A stretch of DNA of 7,451 nt from an uncultured Chloroflexota bacterium (lineage in GTDB: Bacteria; Chloroflexota; Limnocylindria; Limnocylindrales; Limnocylindraceae): positions 1 to 7,451 of the forward strand of contig CAINCM010000013.1 of NCBI GenBank assembly GCA_903847005.1. The letters are read 5' to 3'. The notes under the pieces were generated by a model, which saw only the letters and a program-made list of their open reading frames with translations, was not told the origin of the DNA and did not search any database. Positions within the stretch are counted from its first letter, which is position 1. The number at the start of each line of letters is the position of its first letter. Both the position numbers and the translations under genes were made by a program. Positions 1 through 7,451 of the stretch are shown here, one piece after another.

Positions 1-1620
1 GAGCTGGCCGAAGGTGAAACTGCTCCCTGGAATCTCGAGGTCGTGCGGCCGTTCCGCAACGAGCTGGATGAACCAGCCGATCGGGGCACCCCCCTTGTGC
101 AGCTGGCCCGTCGAGTGGAGGAAGCGCGGGCCGTAGCCGACGGTCGTGGCGCGACGCGTCGCATCGCGCAAGAGGAGGCGGAGCGACGTCAGCGCGGCGG
201 TTCGCTTCTTGGTGGCGGCGAGATAGGCATGGATGCCGACATATCCTCGCCCCGCAAGTCGCTGCAGTTGGCCGGCAACCAGTTTCTCTGCGCTGTCGGA
301 GAACGCGGCGGGAAGCGCATCGTCCACCCAGAGTTGCAGCGGACCGTCGACACATGTTGGAGTGAGCACCGGAAGGCTCCCCGTGGCGGAGAGTTCGCCG
401 AGCACCGTGGCGGTGTTCTGCTTCGATTCGGTGACATTCGGTTCGTCGAACGGGTTGATTCCCAGCACCGCACCCGCGATCGCCGTTGCCGCCTCCCAGT
501 GCACAAACTCCCCGCCAAGGTCGATGGGGTCGGCCAGGGTGTAGGAGATCACAGGGTGACCTGCGTCGGCAAGCTCGCTGAGTCGCACGTCGACGGAGCT
601 GCCATCCGCGGTGCGTGGCACGCGCCCGTCGCGCAGCGCGATGCGCACGAAGAGGCGATCGTCTTGGTAGCTCTCGAGTGTGCCGAGCGGCTCGAGGTCG
701 ACCGGGACCACGCCAACGCCGCGCTTCCCCGTGCTCTCTGCAACGAGCTGCTCCGCCCATGCGCCGAATCCGTGAATCGGCTCGTCGACGATGAGCGTCA
801 TCTTGTCTCGACCTTCGCGCGCGAGCGCGCCGATGATCACACCGAGCGCAATGGCGCGATTGGCGGTCGGCTCCGGTTCGCGCAGTTGGGCTGCGGCCAC
901 TGCTCCGGCGGCAAGAAGCGAGTCGAGATCCACCCCGAGCAGGCTGGCCGGCACAAGGCCCACGAAGCTGAGCGCAGAGTAGCGCCCGCCGATATCGGCA
1001 GGATTCAGGAAGCGCTCGAGCATCCGTTCGTTGCCCGGGATCCCGTCGATGCACGGCGAAGGGTCGCTGATCGCGATCATCGAGGCGTATGGATCGTCAC
1101 CTTCGCCGATCGCGCCTCGAATCCAGGCCGCTGCATAGGCGGCAAACGAGAGCGTCTCCGTCGTGGTCCCGGACTTGCTTGCGACGATCACCAGTGTCTT
1201 CGAAGGGTCGAGCCCGTCGAGCGCCGCGGCAACCGCCTCGGGGTCGGTGGAGTCGCAGACGCGAATCTTCAGCCAGTCGCTGATCTCTGCGAACGCCGTT
1301 GCAAGCACCTCGGGTGCGAGGGAAGAGCCGCCCATCCCCGCGACGATCGCCGTGGTGAAACCTGCGCTGCGAACCTTCTCTCCGAAGGCTTCGAGTGCCG
1401 GCGCCTGCGCGGTGAAGTGGGTTGGCGCGTCGAGCCAGCCGAGACGGTTCGCGATCTTCGTCTGCACCGCAGCGTCGTTGCTCCAGAGGGTGACGTCTTT
1501 GTCGGCAAGCCGGGTCGCCCACTCCTCGTTTCGTGCCCGCTCCAGCGTTGAGGTGACGGCGGCGAGATCTGAGGCGCGTCCGATTCGGGCTGCGAATGGA
1601 AAGTCGAGGTTGCCGGTCAC
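1..1620 (-). CDS. pgi: Glucose-6-phosphate isomerase, Tal-Pgi fusion type but unfused (3' end cut by window)
   Basis: The enzyme interconverts glucose 6-phosphate and fructose 6-phosphate in the cytoplasm. My translation from the GTG at 1620 stays open for 540 codons to the left edge, so the stop lies outside. Visible motifs are GMGGSSLAPEV (95-105), the SIS-domain phosphate loop SKSGTTTET (148-156), GGRYSALSFVG (211-221), QLVAESTGK with probable catalytic Glu295 (291-299), NPFDEPNVTESK (389-400) and LHSTGQLHKGG (501-511). GMGGSSLAPEV and HSTGQLHKGG are hallmarks of the isomerase half of bifunctional transaldolase/phosphoglucose isomerase, not of classical Pgi. The N-terminal stretch (about 35-65, with a VTLW motif and NRLGWLDAP) resembles that half's own start. 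No transaldolase domain precedes it, because rpiB lies directly upstream. By comparison with the family about 30-40 C-terminal residues are missing. The start is supported by GAGGAG five bases upstream and by the GTGA overlap with the rpiB stop. Confidence 0.94.
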   Translation of the reverse strand, partial: MTGNLDFPFAARIGRASDLAAVTSTLERARNEEWATRLADKDVTLWSNDAAVQTKIANRLGWLDAPTHFTAQAPALEAFGEKVRSAGFTTAIVAGMGGSSLAPEVLATAFAEISDWLKIRVCDSTDPEAVAAALDGLDPSKTLVIVASKSGTTTETLSFAAYAAAWIRGAIGEGDDPYASMIAISDPSPCIDGIPGNERMLERFLNPADIGGRYSALSFVGLVPASLLGVDLDSLLAAGAVAAAQLREPEPTANRAIALGVIIGALAREGRDKMTLIVDEPIHGFGAWAEQLVAESTGKRGVGVVPVDLEPLGTLESYQDDRLFVRIALRDGRVPRTADGSSVDVRLSELADAGHPVISYTLADPIDLGGEFVHWEAATAIAGAVLGINPFDEPNVTESKQNTATVLGELSATGSLPVLTPTCVDGPLQLWVDDALPAAFSDSAEKLVAGQLQRLAGRGYVGIHAYLAATKKRTAALTSLRLLLRDATRRATTVGYGPRFLHSTGQLHKGGAPIGWFIQLVAERPHDLEIPGSSFTFGQL

Positions 1621-2084
1621 CCCTGCTCCTCTTCGATGGCCTGCACCTTCTTGGTGCGGCGGACGAATCGCTCCGCGTCGCTCGGTGCGGCCGCAAGAAA
1701 GGCGGCGAGCACCGGACCGGCGGATGCCGCGTCGATCACCTTCGCGCCGAGCGAGAGGACATTCATGGCGTCATGCACCACACCCTGCTCTGCCGAGGCC
1801 GGGTCGTGGGCAATGGAGGCGCGGATGCCCTTGAACTTGTTCGCGGCGATCGTGACGCCGATGCCCGATCCGCAGATCAACAGGCCGCGTTCGGCGCCGC
1901 CGCGCTGCATGAGTTCTGCAACGGCGCGCGCCGCATCCGGATAATCATCGGCGAGGTCGGTGCCGTCACCGCCGAGATCGATCCCTTCCCAGTCAGGAGC
2001 GATCCTCTGAAGCTCGTGAAGCAGCGTGGCCTTCAGCGCGGCTCCTGCGTGATCGGCGGCGATGGCGAGCTTGCGTTGCGACAC
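1617..2084 (-). CDS. rpiB: Ribose-5-phosphate isomerase B
   Basis: This enzyme interconverts ribulose 5-phosphate and ribose 5-phosphate in the non-oxidative pentose phosphate pathway. The 155-residue protein has the usual RpiB/LacA length. Residues matching the E. coli active site are Asp11-His12 in AADHAG, Cys71 in ICGSGIG, Asn82 in AANKF, His104 in VVHDAMNVL, and Arg139 and Arg143 near the C-terminus. The usual CGTG is CGSG here, a common variant. The start codon is GTG at 2084, one base after the tkt stop. Its Shine-Dalgarno is weak (AAGG nine bases upstream), so translation probably relies on ribosomes finishing tkt. The stop overlaps the pgi start. LacA/LacB subunits share the fold, but the pentose-phosphate neighbours favour RpiB. 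Confidence 0.96.
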   Translation of the reverse strand: MSQRKLAIAADHAGAALKATLLHELQRIAPDWEGIDLGGDGTDLADDYPDAARAVAELMQRGGAERGLLICGSGIGVTIAANKFKGIRASIAHDPASAEQGVVHDAMNVLSLGAKVIDAASAGPVLAAFLAAAPSDAERFVRRTKKVQAIEEEQG

Positions 2085-2085
2085 C

Positions 2086-4134
2086 TCAGCTGACCTTGTG
2101 CCCGTCGTGCAGGTGCGGCGTTGGGATCACGCCGCGGTGGGTGCCGGCGATCACGCCGCGCGCGACTTCGGCGATGCGCTCTGGCGTGAAGCCGAACTCT
2201 GCGAAGAGCCGTGGCGCAGGTGCCGATGCGCCGAAGCGATCCATGGCGATGATTGCCCCATCGCTCCCAGTCCAGCGATCCCACCCGAGGCTGACGCCGG
2301 CTTCGATCCCGACGCGCGCGCGAACCGCGGCGGGGAGGACCGACTCCCGGTATGCGGCATCTTGATCGCCGAAGAGTTCGAGGCATGGCGCCGAGACGAC
2401 GCGCGTTGGTGTGCCAGACGACTCGAGGAGATCCGCGGCCGCGACGGCGAGATGTACCTCTGACCCGGTGGCGATGAGGATCGCCTTCGCCTGCGCGCTC
2501 GCCTCGCGCACGACATATGCGCCGCGCTTCACACCGGCTGCCGCGCCCGCGATGGAGCCAGGAAGCACCGGCAGCTTCTGTCGCGTGAAGGCGAGCACGG
2601 TCGGTGCCGTGCGACGTTGGATGGCAACGCCCCACGCCTGCGCCGCTTCGTTCGGGTCGCCCGGTCGGAAGAAGAGCAGATTCGGAATCGCGCGGAGTGC
2701 GGCGTAGTGCTCAACCGGTTGATGGGTTGGGCCATCTTCGCCAAGGCCAATCGAGTCGTGCGTGAAGACGAAGATGCTGCCGAGCCCGGCGAGTGCCGCG
2801 AGCCGGAGCGAGCCGCGCATGTAGTCGCTGAAGGTGAGGAACGTGGCGCTGAACGGGATCAAACCGCCGTGGTAGGCGATCCCGTTGGTGATCGCCGCCA
2901 TCGCGTGCTCGCGCACACCGAAGCTGATGTTGCGGCCAGACTCGTTCGCCGTGAAGCGGCCACCCTCGTGGATGTCGGTGAGGTTCGACTCCGAGAGGTC
3001 GGCACTTCCGCCGATCAGCTCGGGGAGCACCGCGGCCAGAGCCTTGATGCTGGCCTGGCTGACGTTGCGCGTCGGCGAATCACCGCCGAGCTCATAGGTG
3101 GGGAGCGCGCGCTCCCAGCCGCTCGGCAGGTTGTCCGCCATGCGGCGCTGCAGCTCCGCCGCCTCTGCGGGGAAGGCGGTGGCGTAGGCGAGGAGTCGCT
3201 TGGTGTGCGCCGCAACGAGTGCTTCGCCTCGGCCCATCGCACCGCGATAGAACTCGGCAACATCGTCCGGGACGTGGAAGGTTGCATCTGGATCTGCGCC
3301 GTATGCCCCCTTCGTGAGCTTCACTTCGTCTGGACCGAGCGGTGCACCGTGCGACTTCTGGCTGCCCGCCTTGTTCGGCGAACCGAATCCGATGACCGTT
3401 CGCACCGCGATGAGGCTCGGTCTCTCGTCCGCGATGGCGGCGCTGATCGCCGCGTCGATGGAGGCGATGTCGTTGCCGTCGGCAACGCTGCTGGTGTGCC
3501 AGCCGTACGCATCGAAGCGAAGCTTCACATCCTCCGACCAGGCGGTGGAGGTCGGTCCGTCGAGTTGGATCAGGTTGTCATCCCAGAGATATATCAGCTT
3601 GCCGAGCTTCAGGTGCCCTGCGAGCGATGCCGCTTCAGACGCGATCCCTTCTTGCAGGTCACCGTCTGAGACGATGGCGAAGACGCGGTGATCGACCACG
3701 GTGTGGCCCGGTCGGTTGAACTCTGCGGCGAGGCGGCGTTCGGCGATCGCCATTCCAACACCGTTCGCGAATCCCTGGCCGAGCGGACCCGTGGTCGCCT
3801 CGACACCCGCGGTGAGCCCGTACTCCGGATGCCCAGGCGTGAGCGAGCCCCACTGGCGGAACGATTTCAGGTCGTCGACGGTGAGCCCGTACCCGGTGAG
3901 GTGCAGCAGTGAATAGAGCAGTGCGCTCGCGTGGCCGTTGGAGAGGATGAAGCGGTCACGGTCGAACCAGGCAGGCGTCTGCGGCGCGTGACGAAGATGG
4001 CGCGTCCAGATGGTGTGGGCCATCGGCGCGCAGCCCATGGGGGCGCCGGGGTGACCTGAGTTGGCCGCCTGAACGGTGTCGATGGCGAGGGTGCGAATGG
4101 TGGTGATGGCGGACTGCTCGAGCCGTGGATCCAT
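2086..4134 (-). CDS. tkt: Transketolase
   Basis: This thiamine-diphosphate enzyme moves two-carbon ketol units between sugar phosphates (xylulose 5-phosphate to ribose 5-phosphate or erythrose 4-phosphate). At 682 residues it has the full family length and all three domains: the N-terminal ThDP domain (about 1-330), the pyrimidine-binding domain (about 350-525) and the C-terminal domain (about 540-660). Visible motifs are SGHPG with His28, SNGHAS with His68, TPGHPE with His102, the Mg/ThDP motif SDGDLQEG (156-163) with Asn187 in WDDN, and His262 in QKSHGAPLG. Also present are GVREHAM with catalytic Glu409, and [12 protein letters not shown] with His471. SDGD in place of GDGC is common in Actinomycetota-like and alphaproteobacterial enzymes. 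The ATG is preceded by AGGGGG six bases away. The gene leads the operon tkt-rpiB-pgi. Paralogues such as DXP synthase are excluded by these motifs. Confidence 0.98.
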   Translation of the reverse strand: MDPRLEQSAITTIRTLAIDTVQAANSGHPGAPMGCAPMAHTIWTRHLRHAPQTPAWFDRDRFILSNGHASALLYSLLHLTGYGLTVDDLKSFRQWGSLTPGHPEYGLTAGVEATTGPLGQGFANGVGMAIAERRLAAEFNRPGHTVVDHRVFAIVSDGDLQEGIASEAASLAGHLKLGKLIYLWDDNLIQLDGPTSTAWSEDVKLRFDAYGWHTSSVADGNDIASIDAAISAAIADERPSLIAVRTVIGFGSPNKAGSQKSHGAPLGPDEVKLTKGAYGADPDATFHVPDDVAEFYRGAMGRGEALVAAHTKRLLAYATAFPAEAAELQRRMADNLPSGWERALPTYELGGDSPTRNVSQASIKALAAVLPELIGGSADLSESNLTDIHEGGRFTANESGRNISFGVREHAMAAITNGIAYHGGLIPFSATFLTFSDYMRGSLRLAALAGLGSIFVFTHDSIGLGEDGPTHQPVEHYAALRAIPNLLFFRPGDPNEAAQAWGVAIQRRTAPTVLAFTRQKLPVLPGSIAGAAAGVKRGAYVVREASAQAKAILIATGSEVHLAVAAADLLESSGTPTRVVSAPCLELFGDQDAAYRESVLPAAVRARVGIEAGVSLGWDRWTGSDGAIIAMDRFGASAPAPRLFAEFGFTPERIAEVARGVIAGTHRGVIPTPHLHDGHKVS

Positions 4135-4168
4135 TGGTAACCCCCTGCGTGTTGGCCAGTGTGCGTTG

Positions 4169-4174
4169 ATTGTA
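4169..4174 (-). promoter_or_regulatory. Candidate -10 box for the tkt operon
   Basis: TACAAT read on the minus strand matches the sigma-70 -10 consensus at five of six positions. It would start transcription near 4162 and give a leader of about 28 bases before tkt, enough to hold the AGGGGG ribosome site at 4146-4141. I see no convincing -35 hexamer 16-18 bases upstream, so activator help or an extended contact may be needed. It overlaps the candidate eamA -10 on the other strand. Confidence 0.4.
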
Positions 4175-4178
4175 GACT
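4173..4178 (+). promoter_or_regulatory. Candidate -10 box for the eamA gene
   Basis: TAGACT matches the -10 consensus at four of six positions. A possible -35 (TTGGCC, 4152-4157) sits 15 bases upstream, which is short. The predicted start near 4185 would leave about 22 bases before the ATG, including the GGAGG at 4198-4202. The call is weak on sequence alone, but some promoter must lie in this 72-base gap. Confidence 0.25.
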
Positions 4179-4198
4179 CCCCCGAGTCAGCAGTACTG
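4175..4198. repeat. Two short inverted repeats in the divergent intergenic region
   Basis: GACTC at 4175-4179 pairs with GAGTC at 4184-4188 across a CCCC spacer. CAGTACTG at 4191-4198 is a perfect eight-base palindrome. Both sit between the candidate start regions of tkt and eamA, so they could be operator sites or could help shape the eamA leader. Arms this short may be chance. Confidence 0.35.
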
Positions 4199-4206
4199 GA
4201 GGCAAC

Positions 4207-5139
4207 ATGCCCCGAAGTGGCCTCATGAGCCGTCGTCCGACGAGCCTGCGTTCGGTTGCCGAAGTTGGCGTACTCGTCGCCATGCTGATCTGGGCGGCGA
4301 ACTTTACCGTGGTGAAGGCGGCGGTGACCGCCTGGCCCGTCCTGCCGTTCTCAGCGATTCGGATCACCGCAGCGGGCATCGTCGTGCTCCTCTGGACGAG
4401 GCTCCGTGGCGGAAACATCCGCATGGCTCCTCGCGATCTCGTCATCACCGGTCTCTTCGGTGTGATTGGGCAAGGGATCTATCAGCTTCTCTGGGCCGGC
4501 TCTCTCGGCACGATCAACGCGGGGACAAGCGCACTCCTGATTGCCGTCACCCCGTTCCTCACCGCGATCTTTGCGGCGCTCTTTCGAATCGACCCGCTGC
4601 GACCGGCGACGATTGCAGGTGGACTCATTGCGTTTGCTGGCGTTGCCGCGGTTGCGCTCGGTGAAGGGGCGGGCGCGTTTGGCGGAACAACCGCCGGCGT
4701 CACTGCCACGCTGCTTGCCGCGGCATGCTGGGCCTCCTACCTGCTGGCCGGCGCGCGGGTCATCCCTCGCACGGGAGCACTCGCCTTCACCGGCTGGAGC
4801 ATGGTGATCGGCGGCGCTGTGCTCATTCCATTCGGCGCGAGCCAGTGGACGGAACTCGGTTCTCCTGCCGTGCCCGCCGTTGCGCTCTTCGGCATCATCT
4901 ATGCCACCTTCGGCTCGAGCAGCCTCGCCAACGTGCTCTACTTCACCGCCGTGCCCGTGGTTGGGCCGGCGCGCGTTGCAAGTTTCCAGCTGCTTGTCCC
5001 GTTCCTGGCGGTCGTCATCTCTGCCGTTGTACTTGGCGAAGCACTCGAACCGGTCCAGGCGCTCGGTGGTGCGCTCATCCTCCTCGGGATCTGGGCCGGT
5101 CGCCAAACGCGGCTCCCGTTCCGCCGTCGACTGCGATAG
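4207..5139 (+). CDS. EamA/DMT-superfamily inner-membrane permease
   Basis: This is a drug/metabolite-transporter-superfamily protein, likely an exporter or exchanger of small metabolites. The substrate cannot be read from sequence. From the ATG at 4207 it is 310 residues, typical for the family. It has about ten hydrophobic segments in two tandem EamA repeats (about 22-152 and 165-298). The first repeat opens with the family-like WAANFTVVK (29-37) and carries [18 protein letters not shown] (109-126). The second carries [19 protein letters not shown] (262-280). The C-terminus is basic (RLPFRRRLR), consistent with a cytoplasmic tail. I chose ATG 4207 because GGAGG lies four bases upstream. An in-frame GTG at 4159 would add 16 residues but runs through the candidate promoter, and ATG 4225 is another option. 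It diverges from tkt and lies 66 bases before pyrG. Confidence 0.92.
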   Translation: MPRSGLMSRRPTSLRSVAEVGVLVAMLIWAANFTVVKAAVTAWPVLPFSAIRITAAGIVVLLWTRLRGGNIRMAPRDLVITGLFGVIGQGIYQLLWAGSLGTINAGTSALLIAVTPFLTAIFAALFRIDPLRPATIAGGLIAFAGVAAVALGEGAGAFGGTTAGVTATLLAAACWASYLLAGARVIPRTGALAFTGWSMVIGGAVLIPFGASQWTELGSPAVPAVALFGIIYATFGSSSLANVLYFTAVPVVGPARVASFQLLVPFLAVVISAVVLGEALEPVQALGGALILLGIWAGRQTRLPFRRRLR

Positions 5140-5142
5140 ACT
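5137..5142 (+). promoter_or_regulatory. Possible -10 box for pyrG overlapping the eamA stop
   Basis: TAGACT, whose first three bases are the eamA stop codon, repeats the hexamer seen before eamA. A start seven bases downstream would fall on the GG of GGCTCG at 5149. There is no recognisable -35, so pyrG may instead be read through from eamA. Confidence 0.2.
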
Positions 5143-5152
5143 CCGTCAGGCT

Positions 5153-5172
5153 CGCTCGGAAGTCACCGAGCG
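5153..5172 (+). promoter_or_regulatory. Hairpin in the pyrG leader followed by a C-rich tract
   Basis: CGCTCGG (5153-5159) and CCGAGCG (5166-5172) form a perfect seven-base-pair GC-rich stem with the six-base loop AAGTCA. CCCCGCCC follows immediately (5173-5180). No T run follows, so it is not a canonical intrinsic terminator. It lies entirely between eamA and pyrG, ahead of the pyrG ribosome site. A regulatory leader, an RNA-stabilising element or an inefficient terminator for eamA are all possible. Confidence 0.4.
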
Positions 5173-5187
5173 CCCCGCCCAACATGA

Positions 5188-7451
<2,264 letters not shown>

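Noticed and set aside
43..1551. A 502-codon open frame on the plus strand
   Set aside because: It lies antisense to pgi, whose minus-strand frame carries clear family motifs. Its own translation is Arg- and Ala-rich with no recognisable domain and no good ribosome site. Such frames are expected opposite GC-rich genes.
2617..3669. A 350-codon plus-strand open frame opposite tkt
   Set aside because: The minus-strand transketolase is full length with all active-site motifs, so this is a shadow of its codon bias.
4159..4206. Upstream GTG start for the EamA permease
   Set aside because: It would add 16 residues with no hydrophobic or family-like content and has no ribosome site. ATG 4207 has GGAGG directly upstream.
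4351..5106. A 251-codon minus-strand open frame opposite the EamA permease
   Set aside because: It is a highly charged, low-complexity translation typical of the antisense of hydrophobic codons. The plus-strand frame is a clear transporter.
5166..5180. Intrinsic terminator after eamA
   Set aside because: The stem is good, but CCCCGCCC follows in place of a T run, so termination cannot be claimed from sequence. It is kept only as a leader hairpin.

Overview
The window is a GC-rich, gene-dense piece of bacterial chromosome holding central carbon and nucleotide metabolism. There are six protein genes: four complete and two cut by the window edges. I see no RNA gene, mobile element, CRISPR array or phage gene. 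No gene-free stretch reaches 100 bases. Three of the six genes start with GTG, and the protein motifs resemble Chloroflexota or Actinomycetota (a glucose-6-phosphate isomerase of the kind usually found as the second half of a transaldolase/isomerase fusion, and a transketolase with an SDGD thiamine-diphosphate motif). The phylum is an inference and is not proven by this sequence.

The layout is two divergent gene sets separated by 72 bases at 4135-4206. On the minus strand, reading right to left, are tkt (transketolase, 4134-2086), rpiB (ribose-5-phosphate isomerase B, 2084-1617) and pgi (glucose-6-phosphate isomerase, 1620 to beyond the left edge). tkt and rpiB are one base apart. rpiB and pgi overlap by four bases (GTGA), so this is almost certainly one translationally coupled operon. 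On the plus strand are an EamA/DMT-family permease (4207-5139), pyrG (CTP synthase, 5206-6951) and tal (short TalC-type transaldolase, 6948 to beyond the right edge). pyrG and tal also overlap by GTGA.

Together tkt, rpiB, tal and pgi cover the non-oxidative pentose phosphate pathway except ribulose-phosphate 3-epimerase, and link it to glycolysis at fructose 6-phosphate. pyrG draws on the same ribose pool through UTP. The adjacency of pyrG and tal recalls the pyrG-fba-tal neighbourhood of Firmicutes.

I found no undescribed system. The points worth a second look are the unfused fusion-type Pgi beside a separate TalC-type transaldolase, the overlapping divergent promoter region with two inverted repeats, a hairpin plus C-rich tract in the pyrG leader, and a changed ATP-loop motif in PyrG.
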